Positions 48,081 to 57,982 of a DNA stretch of 64,000 nt are shown one piece after another (within the stretch, counting starts at the first letter, position 1; every line of letters begins with the position of its first letter). This stretch comes from Craterostigma plantagineum (Eukaryota; Streptophyta; Magnoliopsida; Lamiales; Linderniaceae). The stretch covers positions 1,054,001 to 1,118,000 of the forward strand of contig JAPQWV010000122.1 in assembly GCA_027422505.1 (NCBI GenBank), in the 5' to 3' direction. Both the position numbers and the translations under genes were made by a program. The notes beneath the pieces are model-generated. The model was not told where the DNA came from. It did no database searches and was given only the letters and a program-made list of their open reading frames with translations.

Positions 48081-49032
48081 ATGGCTCCTATCAGAGTTGG
48101 TGACGTCATCCCCGATGGAACTGTGGCCTACTTCGACGATCAGGATCAATTGCAGACCGTCTCCGTCCACTCGCTCGCCGCCGGCAAGAAGGTCGTCCTC
48201 TTCGCCGTCCCCGGCGCTTTTACCCCAACCTGCAGGTAACTTTGACCTAACTAACAATCGTTCTTCGGAAGAGCCTCAAGGAGTGGCTAATCGCTGCTGA
48301 TTTCTTACCTTTTTTCTTAAATTCTCCTACAGCATGAAGCACGTTCCCAGCTTCGTCGAGAAAGAGGACGAGTTGAAGTCCAAGGGCGTCGATGAGCTGT
48401 TGTGCATCAGTGGTAAGCTTTTCGTTTCGCTTTCGCAGCTGGATAATCTTCGATTGGCTTCTTAATCATTAAAATTTCGTCGAAAGGTCTTTGGATTATC
48501 TGACTAATGTTCCCTATTTTAGACTCCTCCGAGATCCAAGGAACGTGAATGATTACATTGCTAAGATTATCCATGCGAAACCTAAACAGCTTGTTCCTTC
48601 GTTGTTTCAATCGGCTTTCCTTTGTTGCTTGACTGAATAACTGATAACAGCCTATGGTCGGTCAATTGACGAGAAAAGCCTATATGCTTTTACCTTTTTT
48701 TTCCTCCGAACAACTATGGCATTTCCGTTTGCTATTGATTGAGTGTTGGCTGACATTGTTGTTTGCTATTGAGTACAGTGAATGACCCCTTTGTGATGAA
48801 GGCTTGGGCAAAGACATATCCCGACAGCAAGCACATAAAGTTCTTGGCAGATGGCTCGGCGTCGTACACTCGTGCCCTTGGGCTCGAGCTCGATCTGAGC
48901 GACAAGGGGCTCGGCGTGAGGTCGAAGAGGTTCGCTCTATTGGTGGAGGATCTCAAAGTGAAGGTGGCGAATATCGAGGAAGGCGGAGAGTTCACCGTAT
49001 CTGGTGCTGATGACATTCTCAAGGCTCTGTAA
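48081..49032 (+). CDS. PRXIIB: Type II peroxiredoxin, cytosolic
   Basis: A thiol peroxidase that reduces hydrogen peroxide and organic hydroperoxides using thioredoxin or glutaredoxin. Exons 48081-48235, 48333-48412 and 48779-49032 join in phase to 162 residues, the usual length of cytosolic PRXIIB. Seen: MAPIRVGD start without transit peptide, PGAFTPTCS with the peroxidatic Cys (near residue 51), LLCISVNDPFVM with the resolving Cys (near residue 76), and the C-terminal [17 protein letters not shown]. The short leader and TATA box fit the chosen start. Which of the closely related B, C or D types it is cannot be fixed by eye; length and lack of a targeting peptide favour the cytosolic group. 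Intact. Confidence 0.95.
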
Positions 49033-49889
49033 TCTGTGTCTATCTACTGCTACCTTTCTTTGTTGTCTCCCTTCTTTGTGTGCGTGTGTGTGTGTTTGCT
49101 ATGCTTTTGCTTTTGGCTCTGTGTTGGGGAGATTATGAATTAATAATAATATTAATGCTATGGTTAAAAAAATTAAACGGTTTTTCTTCCTTGGTTCTTG
49201 CTGCTCTTGATTATTTCTTAGCGTATGGTAACATGAAATCACACGAGTTGCCGTATGTGATTGATTGAAAAATTTAGTGTTAGGGAGATTCGATCATGCG
49301 AGAACTCGTGATTCTCTCTCAGATTCTTCATTCGAAAATAACATTAACATATAGTATTCGTAAATTATATATTGACCATAGCGAATGTCCTTTTTCTTTT
49401 ACTAAGATGGCGACCTTTGACCCGTGATTTGTTGAAGTCAGTGAATTGAAACTTATATTGGACTGAGCAAACAATCGAAACTTAAAGATGCAGACCAGAA
49501 CCAAGCCATATATATTAAAAAAAAATAATGATTCAGAACCGAAGGGTCAAAATGGATGATACAAATAAATGAAGAAAATAGAAGACTGGTAAGAAGCACC
49601 GAATACTGAAATGGTTCGATCAACAAGATTAGATAGATATTCAGAGACGTAAGTCGATTAAGATTTAAATCCAAGCCAAAACAAACAACATTAAGGAGTC
49701 TAAAGATTATCAGAGCTAAAATTTCAGGGCGTCTCCTTTTTAACTAAATAAAAGCAAGTCAACGAGGTCAACGGAGAGCTACTTGGAAAACTGCACGATG
49801 ATCCATTGTCCATTTTATAGCAACGGTCATCTCAAGTTTTCCTCCTAGATAGAAGACTAGATCATTTTCTCAACTCCATTTGTAGTAGC
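49033..49889. other. Downstream region of peroxiredoxin
   Basis: Contains the 3' untranslated region with a short GT run at 49078-49093. The remainder is AT-rich without coding signal. Confidence 0.4.
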
Positions 49890-50972
49890 TAGGCCAAATT
49901 ATTATTTTAGAACACTAAGTATACATGCTTTCGTTTTTTGGTCAGTATGTTTGATAATTGCAAAAGTAGGTCACTAACTATAAATGTCAAAACAAATTTG
50001 AGTTACCCTATCACTTTTGGGTCACTAAGTATACATGTTTTCGATTTGGGACACTATGTTTTTATGAATGCGAAGATGGATTTAATATAGCGACTCAAAA
50101 ACTTAAAATACCTATACTTAGTGACCAAAAATTGAAAACACATATACGTAGTGACCCAAAAATGAAAGGGCGACCCAAATTTGTTTTAACATACATAGTT
50201 AGAGCATCTCCAACCAATGCTTAATTTACAACCCAAAATAAGAAAAATGCTCCAATGGATACTTAAAACCTTACCAAAAATGAGTTTAACAGATTTTCTC
50301 TCACCTCTATACTCAAATATGAGTCCGCACTGTTCATATACTATTAAGTTTTAAAGTCTTTCAACGTAACCCCTATAAAGTTGAAAATTACCTTAAACTA
50401 TTAATAATATATTTATTTAAGTCAAAAGTAATTCAACTATTTATTTGTTGTGCCTTGACGTAACAAGAGAATGAACATGTACTAATTAAATGTAACTTTT
50501 CAGTTGTACTAATAATATTTCAAAAGCTCTTTTATTAAATGTTTCTCATTTATTTTTATTATTGAATTTAAAATAATATCATTGTAACATTATTGTTTTA
50601 AAATAATATTATTATACAATAAATATAATATTATTGTACTAATAATTATGAATTTAAAATAATATCCTTGTTTAATTTTTTTGGCGTAGTTGTTGTCTAG
50701 TTTGTAAAGTTGTAAAATGTATGGGTAATATTGGAAAGTTGTAAAATTTGGTGTGGTAAAGAATATTCTGAGAATATTATTTTCTTTTGAGTTTGAAGAT
50801 GAGTTTAATGGTTGGAGAAGACTGTTTGATGTGACATTTACTGTATTTTGGATTTGAGAATAGGTTTTTTGGTTGGAGATGGTTTTAGTGACCTATTTTT
50901 ACAATTATCAAATATAGTGACCCAAATACGAAAACATGTGAATTTAGTGAACTAAAATTATAATTTGGCCTA
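49890..50972. mobile_element. Outer TIR element hosting a second MITE
   Basis: The ends TAGGCCAAATTATTATTTTA (left) and the complement TAGGCCAAATTATAATTTTA (right) begin inverted repeats of about 90 bp that continue through CATG-TTTTCGT and TTTGATAATTG. A matching GTAGC flanks both sides (49885-49889 and 50973-50977). There is no transposase. Without its insert the element is about 400 bp. Superfamily not decided. Confidence 0.85.
50202..50884. mobile_element. Inner MITE (Tourist/PIF-like) with TTA duplication
   Basis: The left end GAGCATCTCCAACCAATGC and the right end complementing to AACCATCTCCAACCAAAAAA are terminal inverted repeats. TTA flanks both ends (50199-50201 and 50885-50887), the PIF/Harbinger duplication. 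The interior is AT-rich and non-coding. It interrupts the outer element. Confidence 0.75.
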
Positions 50973-50977
50973 GTAGC

Positions 50978-51305
50978 TATTGACATTTACAATGGATGCT
51001 ATGATAGTAAACCAAATTGTGTTCTCAAATAATTAATGCATGAAGAGAATCTCTGTTAGTTGTGTTAGTTTTTTTTTTGTGTCTCATCTCTCGCACCTGA
51101 GCTATGCTGTCTGTCTGCACGTACATTATTCACATGTCAGAAACAAACAGACATAACGTTAAAAAAGAATCACGAGACTCAGATTAGCTTTCTTTCTTCT
51201 CCCACCGTAATAAACAGCACAGAAAAGAGAAAAAAAGGGCAACAACTAGTAACACAGAGACATACTTGCAAAAAAGAAGCATCTTTCTTTAGAGACAAGA
51301 TAGAA
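50978..51305. other. Upstream region of the ABIL5-like gene
   Basis: Presumed promoter and leader of the next gene. The minus-strand frame at 51179-51388 is a shadow. No clear TATA box. Confidence 0.4.
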
Positions 51306-52704
51306 ATGGAGCATTCCTTGGATGAAAACGAAACCCCGTTCGAAAGTTCTCTCAACGTAAGCCAACATAAAACAAACAAAACGAGCACCTCGTCCTTCTC
51401 CTTTTTTACTACACTACGATGAACTCAGTTTGATTGAGCCTCTTAAACATACATATACTTCGCAGGAGCTTAGGAGATTCAGGTCCCAGATATACCACGC
51501 TGCTGATTACTGTGAAACAACTTACTTGAAAGCAAAAGCAGATAAGCGCAGGTAACTTCTCTCTCTCTCTCTCTCATTCATATATTTTGGATTTTTGGTA
51601 AGTTTCTGTATGTTTATTTGCTTATAGGGTTTTGGACACAACCAAGGAATATGTGCTGAATGCCGTTATTGCAGTGGTCGACCGCATAGGCACCACATCA
51701 GTTAATCTCCAATTCTGTCTTTTGAAGTGCGATTCTCGTCCTGAAGAAACTCAGCAAAGAATTGACAACTTGAAACGGGTCCGTAGTTTAGTTCAGTTTT
51801 TAGTTATATATCCTCAACACTGTGTTTCTCAGTTAAACCAAATTACCGATCTTTTTTTAGTTTTTTCCATACGATTCAAAAACAGAGGATTATGACATTT
51901 CAGCAGCCCTCTCAAAAGCTTGCCCTCGCAAGATTTTACAGAGCTGCTGACTTTTCGAGATACTACTCGCGCTACATTCTACCTCGTAAATGCAATCTAT
52001 TATTATTTTTTTTGTATCCATTGTTTTAAGTGTCAAATAAGTTAGTTATAGCTTATCTTGTTTGTTTTTCTGCTTCATCAGCTCCTAAAATATCAGCAGC
52101 AAAAACAAAGGCTGTGCCAAGGTGATCGAATAGAATGCTCTTATTAACTTAAGTATATGTATGAGAAGCCCTTTCTTGATCTGACTTGGCTCTATTTTAG
52201 GAATACGAAAACTTGTCTTGAAAAAAAGAACGAAAAGGGCCATCGATTTGAGACCGATGAGCCTTTATTCGTGCACACGTATAGCTGCAAGCCTTTGCTA
52301 GTCTTAGAGAGTTCAGAGAAGAAACGAAGCGAACTTTCACCGTTAGGTACACACACAAACATTAATGCAGCTGCGAAAAGTCGACGAACGATCTCTAAAA
52401 AGTGTTCTCATTGCAGTGCTTCCCGTGAGTGATGGCCTGGCAATAATTCCGAGGGCCGAGCCTTCGGATTTCCAGTTTCAGGTAAGGTAGAACTTATTCG
52501 AAGTTTATTAAAAGGAAGAAAAAAAAAAAAAGAAATGATCATTGTTAAAGCGCCAATTGTTTTCTTTTGTTACGAAAGGGTGGTGGAAAGCTTAAGCGCG
52601 GCGGTGGAATCAAACAGTGGAAACTGAAGCAAAGTGGCAAAGAAGTAGCATCGTCGCTTGTTCGGCGTGGAAAGAGAAGTCTTGGCGTAATAAATATAAA
52701 CTGA
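51306..52704 (+). CDS. ABIL5: ABIL5-like Abl-interactor protein (WAVE complex subunit family)
   Basis: ABIL proteins are subunits of the WAVE/SCAR complex that activates Arp2/3 and actin branching. Eight exons join in phase to 248 residues: 51306-51356, 51466-51551, 51628-51778, 51904-51985, 52082-52121, 52201-52346, 52417-52481, 52579-52704. The N-terminal Abi-homology helix region is clear: ELRRFRSQIYHAADYCETTY, then TKEYVLNAVIAVVDRIGT, then a shortened helix and KLALARFYRAADFSRYYSRYILP, equivalent to the RFHKRYL segment of relatives. The C-terminus is basic and low in complexity (GGGKLKRGGG) and not conserved. It is shorter than ABIL1-4 (about 300 residues), which favours ABIL5. The assignment rests on the N-terminal pattern and remembered family features. 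Confidence 0.75.
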
Positions 52705-53133
52705 AGATTTGCTTATGATCTTTTCTAAGGCTGATGAGATTACGGCAAATAATATAACGACAAAATATGTGTAAGGATTTATCGACAAGCTCTTCTATAC
52801 GTAAGAATCTGGGAACTCATGGAAGGAAGTACATCTATTTTGGTTTTGAATTAATAAAAAACAAAACCACTCTTACATTGAACTCCATGTTCATCGAGCT
52901 TGTGGCAAAACTCATACGAAATTTATTCGCTGATGTGACTTGGGAATGATCACGCCATGATCGAAAGTAGTATACTGATCCAGTGCGAGATATAACAAAA
53001 CTTTTAAGAAAATTTAACTTCCCTTTAATAAATATCTCATCTCGCGCTACCTTTCTCTTTATTCCCTATCCCGCCAATTTCATAAAGTACACCAAAGGTC
53101 ATATATGATCTCGGTTGGGACTCTCTATTCCTA
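52705..53133. other. Downstream region of the ABIL5-like gene
   Basis: 3' untranslated and AT-rich intergenic DNA. Open frame 52767-52949 has no support. Confidence 0.35.
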
Positions 53134-53735
53134 TTCCACAGTTGTGTTCCACTATATATTCCAACTTGATAAAATCAATGTTATATATATTTTCCATTAT
53201 ATATATTTATTACATTAAATTAATTGTATAGATATTACTAAATTAATAATAGAAAATTCTTCCATCTCAGTTCGTCTCGCGTCACCACCAACACTCGTCG
53301 CGATCGCAACACTCTCTCGATGTTACCCCTAGTTGGCTAAAATCTGCGAAAATTTGTTGAAATGAGGATTAGTTTTCATATTCGTTCGTCGTCAGCCGTT
53401 CGCTACCCTCGGTCTTCGCCGTCCTTCTCAACCCTAAACCCTGAACCATAAACCGTACCATGAACCCTAAATTCTAATTCCTAATCATGAATCCTGAACT
53501 CTAAACCCTACACCTTGAACCCTGAACCTTAAGCCCTGAACCCGACGGATGAGGAGAGTGGTGACGACCAACGATGAACGAAGACGGAAGAATTTTCTAT
53601 TTTTTAGTTTAGGTTAATCTTAGGAATATTAATATAATTAATTTAATGTAATAAATGATGAATAAGATAAAGGAAAATAATATAATATTAATTTTATGAA
53701 GTTGGAATATACCGTGAAACAAATTGTTGACCACC
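53134..53735. mobile_element. Foldback element with long inverted repeats and telomere-like core
   Basis: Long inverted repeats of about 165 bp: 53134-53300 and 53550-53735 share, in inverse order, TATATTCCAACTT, TTTATTACATTAAATTAATT, TAGAAAATTCTTCC and GTCACCAC. The core (about 53425-53545) consists of degenerate ACCCTAAA/ACCCTGAA repeats resembling the plant telomere unit. Long TIRs around a non-coding core suggest a Mutator-like or Foldback element. No target duplication was resolved. Confidence 0.8.
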
Positions 53736-54232
53736 TGTACTTTCACTTTGTGTCATAAATTATCTTCTAGCCACATTTAATTTCGAGACCGAATTTTTAA
53801 ATTCTTCGCTGAATGTAATAAATATTTTCTTTTACTCGTCTTTCCATTGCTCTCTTAAAAATTCGGATTCCTGAACCTTTTCAGAAATAGTCTCAAAACA
53901 TTCAATTTTAATCGTATCACAATTGAATGTCTCCACGCGACTCTTCTTAAATTGCCCAAAAAATATTAATGTATGATTTCCTCTTGAATTTTATACACAT
54001 CGTTACCAATCAAGTGTAGGACATGCTTCTACATTACATATTCGGGGAAATAAATATAATGATGTGTTAACAAGACCTCTCATTTCTCTCGTTCGCGTGA
54101 AGTAAAAAGCATAAATGGTGATGATGCTCTGCTATATATATTGTTTTCTTTTTTCGTAACTCCAAGAGATAATTGTTATTGACATTTTGTACTAACTATC
54201 ACAATAATTATATATTTCTTCTTTTCCAGGAC
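53736..54232 (+). promoter_or_regulatory. Polygalacturonase upstream region
   Basis: A TATA-like GCTATATATA at 54131-54140 lies about 100 bp before the start codon. TTTTCCAG at 54222-54229 looks like a splice acceptor just ahead of the start, so a leader intron is possible. The rest is AT-rich. Confidence 0.4.
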
Positions 54233-55156
54233 ATGTCGAGGTTATTATTATTGTGGATGTTCATCACCATCTACGCTTTGTCTTCTCACGACGTTGCTCG
54301 CTCGAATCGTCTCTTAGATGAGTTTTACAATGACGATGTCTTTAATGTCTTGGATTATGGAGCCAAAGGCGACCGTTATACAGATGATTCACTGGTAAGA
54401 AACACACGCAACACACAAATCGATCTCTTACCTTAACATGTATTGATTTTGGTGTGAGACATTTTTTTTGTTGAACTTTTTATGCATATCTTTTAGCCAT
54501 TCTTGGATGCGTGGAACGATGCATGTAGGAGCTCAATAGGAAATCCAAGAGTATATGTTCCAGAATTTGGAACATTTCTGTTGAATCCCATCGTTTTTCA
54601 TGGACCATGCAAGCCTTCAACCATCCACTTTGTGGTAGGCGGAAGTTGGAATATCGTGATAAATATTATTAATTACTTCTCGACCCCATTAAATTAAGTT
54701 TCTTTGTCCCAAAAGTCATTTGACGTCTCGCATTTAAGTTTTCTTTTATATTTATTTTTTCTGTCCAGATTTAACATTTCAAGCTTTAATCTCGAAATTT
54801 AGCTCAATTCATCGAGGAATTGCTGGAGCTCTTTATAAAAATTGTGGAATTTGAACCTAATATTAATATTCTATCTCGAGGCCAACTCATTTACAGTGGT
54901 CAGGCAGAGGCCATTTTATATTATTGTTCTCATCGTAAAAATTATTTTCATGTAAACTTTATCAAATGAGATTGCATTTTGTTAATTTTGGTGATATAAT
55001 TAGATATCAGGAAAAATCATCGCCCCAGAGTCACCTAGGGCATGGGATGATAAAGATGCAAGCTCATGGATTGAATTTAATAAAATAAATAACCTATTAA
55101 TATATGGCAGTGGAGTAATCGATGGAAAAGGCCAAGCTTGGTGGGATCAATCTTGT

Positions 55157-55614
55157 TGTTGTTTTATTTTTTATATATGTGAAGAGGAACGAATGTTTGT
55201 TGTATGAGAGGAGAAACAAATATTTTCTAACAGAGGGACGAAATCTCTTCTTTCACTTTCTGTTTTTCGGATACATCATTATTACACACGAACTCACAAA
55301 ACTCACGCACTGTCTCTCTTTTTCTCTCACCCACATTCTTAGCTCACTCCCCACGCACATATATATAGTACAACAATGATATCTTTGAATTCAATGCACA
55401 AATCTTATCCTATATTATATGATATCTATCTTTCCACTTAGTATCTTCTTTGGGATATAGTATTGACTTCTTGGCTATGATATTAGACTTTTCTTTGATA
55501 TGAATCACGTTGGGCTGCTGCATGTAGTTTGTTTTATTTTGTTTCTTCATATCATATTGGCTGCTTGTAGATTTGTTCTATATTTGTGGGCTGTGCATTG
55601 AGATTAGTCCAACA
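55157..55614 (-). repeat. 3' LTR of the GAG-only element
   Basis: Nearly identical to 57525-57982. Contains the ATATATAGTACAACAATGAT segment shared by both copies. Confidence 0.9.
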
Positions 55615-55626
55615 AATTTCCCCCTT
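55615..55626 (-). promoter_or_regulatory. Polypurine tract
   Basis: AAGGGGGAAATT on the minus strand, adjoining the 3' LTR; primes plus-strand DNA synthesis in LTR retroelements. Confidence 0.7.
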
Positions 55627-55648
55627 AATCTCAATGCATTTGGATCTT

Positions 55649-56254
55649 TCATCGCTCTTTAAATTTTACCCGCTTTCGTCTGTCGTACGTCGCGGCTCGC
55701 CACTTGCCGTCTTTAACTGCTTTCGAACACTTCGCTTCAATACTTACTTCTCGAGCTACCTTATATGCTTTTTCACCGTTACTACGTTCTTTCGTTGTCC
55801 CTCTGTTTTTCGGATCTTGCTCGACCATCAACTTTCCTTCTTGGACTAGCTTCGCCTTTTGGCTGGTTTCTTCTAACGTGTTATTCTTTTCGAACAGTTC
55901 CTCATCGCCAGCTTTCGGCGTGTCGAATCCTTCGTACTCCTCGTTAATCTCCTCGATGGTGACGACCATGTACTTCTCCGTTCCGTTGTTCACGAGCGCA
56001 TCGCTTTCTCTGAATTTATTTGCGACCTTCTCCACGACCTTTACATGGTTTTTATCGTACCCAATATTCGTGGGTGAGTCGATTGGGTCCTTCGCTCCGG
56101 ATCGCTTGGCCTTCCTTGGCATCTCCAGGGTCTCCTTCGTTTGTACGTCAGTCGCCTCTTTGGTCACGAGGTCGATCTTATTGGTGACCTCCTCAGCGAC
56201 TTCTCTGCGATTTTCGTCGATATATTTTTCCTTCAGATTTTGGTTCTCGTCCAC
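55649..56254 (-). CDS. Charged C-terminal part of the retrotransposon GAG-like protein, separate frame
   Basis: A 201-codon open frame downstream of the GAG-like frame and shifted by one base from it. It is rich in Glu, Lys, Asp and Asn (for example DENRREVAEEVTNKIDL), hydrophilic and probably disordered or coiled. There is no zinc knuckle, protease or polymerase motif. The frame is open upstream to about 56330, where it overlaps the end of the GAG-like frame, so the two were probably one protein (or linked by frameshifting). Function unknown. Confidence 0.55.
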   Translation of the reverse strand: MDENQNLKEKYIDENRREVAEEVTNKIDLVTKEATDVQTKETLEMPRKAKRSGAKDPIDSPTNIGYDKNHVKVVEKVANKFRESDALVNNGTEKYMVVTIEEINEEYEGFDTPKAGDEELFEKNNTLEETSQKAKLVQEGKLMVEQDPKNRGTTKERSNGEKAYKVAREVSIEAKCSKAVKDGKWRAATYDRRKRVKFKER

Positions 56255-56307
56255 CGCCTCGAGGTTCTCCTTGGTCGCCGTCTTGACTTCGTCCTTCTCG
56301 TCTACTT

Positions 56308-57522
56308 CTAATTTTTCGGCGAACTTGTATTTGTTGTTGCTTCGATTTTCAAGTCTTTCATATAGGCTTCAAGACTGTCTCTCGCCTTGATCCATTTCTG
56401 CACCTCCTTTTCTTTCTGGCGAGCTTTAGCCTCGTTGGAGCGCTCCATCTCTTTAGGGCTGACCTCATTAGGTTCCCTGATTTTCTGTTTACCGACTTCT
56501 TCGCCAGTTTTTCGCATGGCCTCCGTTGTGGCTGCGCCGGTCGTCTCTTTCACGCCGCTCTCCTGGTTCTCTCCTTGCATGTCTTCGTCAGCATGCGTGG
56601 TTGTCTCTTCAACCGCCTCAACGCTTTTTTCGGTCACTGTTTTTCGTGTCTCTACAGCTTTTACGTTCGCCTCGTGGAATCTATTTTTATTTTCGTCCGA
56701 CGACGTGTGCATGGCGTCGTCGACCTCGTTCTTCACCTCATCGGGATTTTCCGATGTCTTCTCGTCGATCTCCTCGACTTTCTCAGGTGGTTGTCGTGGC
56801 GGCGTTTCTTCGACCGCCTCCTCTTTCTCGAGTTCTCCTTCGTTTAGAACTCCTTTTTTCTTTTCTTCTTCCACGGGCTCCTCGGCTTTTGGATATATTT
56901 CCTCCTCTTTATCGCCATCGGCTTTCATCTTAGATGATTCGCCTTCTTCTTTTTCCATCTCGTATTTTTGTGGTGGTTCGGCTTTTTTCTTTTCCGCCAC
57001 TGGCTCAGCGTGATCTTTATCACGCTCGATCTCCACGACACGAGCTACCTCTTCTCGTACGGGTTCGCCTTCAACGTTCTTGTCGTCCTCCTTCGTCGTC
57101 CCAAGTTCGCCCTGTTTTTGTGGCTGAACTTCGTTGCTGCTATCAGCGACTTTATATGCTTTCTCCAACAGATCCCAGGCTTTCTTGGCTTCTCTCGTTG
57201 CGCCTATGGCTCCGAAACCGGTAAGATCTAACGCCTCTAAGATGAGAAGGCGCGCGAGACCATTTTCTCTCACGGCGGCTCCCAACGTCTTCCGTTGCGA
57301 CTTTGTATACTTCGTCGTATCTGGTGAAAATCCATCTTCGATTATTTCCCATAAGCCTTGCGATTTTAGTAAAGCTTTCATTTCGACGCTCCACCTTGCG
57401 TAGTTATTTTCGGTGAGTTGCGGGATTAACATGTGGGTAAATAATATCAGCTTTGACACCATCGGCACCATCGGCTCTGTCGGCTCCATCGGCGCTGGCA
57501 ACACCATCGGCTCTGATACCAT
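56308..57522 (-). CDS. Copia-type GAG-like protein with long acidic/basic extension
   Basis: 404 codons. Residues about 30-125 resemble the GAG domain of Ty1/Copia elements (DUF4219/UBN2 type): LTENNYARWSVEMKALLKSQ followed by LWEIIEDG and AKKAWDLLEKAYK. The remaining 280 residues are an E/K/D-rich low-complexity chain with no nucleic-acid-binding CCHC knuckle. GAG proteins package element RNA; here the usual RNA-binding knuckle is missing, so the charged tail may substitute, which is inference. The frame starts within the primer binding site region directly after the LTR. Complementary-strand open frames are by-products of codon bias. Confidence 0.75.
   Translation of the reverse strand: MVSEPMVLPAPMEPTEPMVPMVSKLILFTHMLIPQLTENNYARWSVEMKALLKSQGLWEIIEDGFSPDTTKYTKSQRKTLGAAVRENGLARLLILEALDLTGFGAIGATREAKKAWDLLEKAYKVADSSNEVQPQKQGELGTTKEDDKNVEGEPVREEVARVVEIERDKDHAEPVAEKKKAEPPQKYEMEKEEGESSKMKADGDKEEEIYPKAEEPVEEEKKKGVLNEGELEKEEAVEETPPRQPPEKVEEIDEKTSENPDEVKNEVDDAMHTSSDENKNRFHEANVKAVETRKTVTEKSVEAVEETTTHADEDMQGENQESGVKETTGAATTEAMRKTGEEVGKQKIREPNEVSPKEMERSNEAKARQKEKEVQKWIKARDSLEAYMKDLKIEATTNTSSPKN
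57510..57521 (-). promoter_or_regulatory. Primer binding site (tRNA-Met)
   Basis: TGGTATCAGAGC on the minus strand, three bases inside the 5' LTR, matches the 3' end complement of initiator tRNA-Met. Confidence 0.85.
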
Positions 57523-57524
57523 TT

Positions 57525-57982
57525 TGTTGTTTTATTTTTTATATATGTGAAGAGGAACGAATGTTTGTTGTATGAGAGGAGAAACAAATATTTTCTAACA
57601 GAGGGACGAAATCTCTTCTTTCACTTTCTGTTTTTCGGATACATCATTATTACACACGAACTCACAAAACTCACGCACTGTCTCTCCTTTTTCTCTCACC
57701 CACATTCTTAGCTCACTCCCCACGCACATATATATAGTACAACAATGATATCTTTGAATTCAATGCACAAATCTTATCCTATATTATATGATATCTATCT
57801 TTCCACTTAGTATCTTCTTTGGGATATAGTATTGACTTCTTGGCTATGATATTAGACTTTTCTTTGATATGAATCACGTTGGGCTGCTGCATGTAGTTTG
57901 TTTATTTTGTTTCTTCATATCATATTGGCTGCTTGTAGATTTGTTCTATATTTGTGGGCTGTGCATTGAGATTAGTCCAACA
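57525..57982 (-). repeat. 5' LTR of the GAG-only element
   Basis: The paired LTR of 55157-55614, nearly identical. Confidence 0.9.

Larger units (their letters stand above)
55157..57982 (-). mobile_element. GAG-only LTR retrotransposon (TR-GAG type), young
   Basis: 2826 bp, on the minus strand, with two 458-bp LTRs (57525-57982 as 5' LTR, 55157-55614 as 3' LTR) that begin TGTTG on the plus strand and end CCAACA. The LTRs differ by only about two single-base indels, so the insertion is recent. Next to the 5' LTR is TGGTATCAGAGC (57510-57521, minus strand), a tRNA-Met primer binding site. Next to the 3' LTR is AAGGGGGAAATT, a polypurine tract (55615-55626). Only a Copia-type GAG-like region and a charge-rich tail are coded; protease, integrase, reverse transcriptase and RNase H are absent. 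No 5-bp target duplication was resolved. Confidence 0.9.

Noticed and set aside
53425..53545. Telomere or chromosome-end sequence
   Set aside because: The ACCCTAAA-like units are few and degenerate, and lie inside the inverted repeats of a foldback element.
55704..57403. Several long plus-strand open frames rich in Ser, Phe and Leu
   Set aside because: They are the complement of the E/K-rich retrotransposon frame; the codon bias opens the opposite strand.
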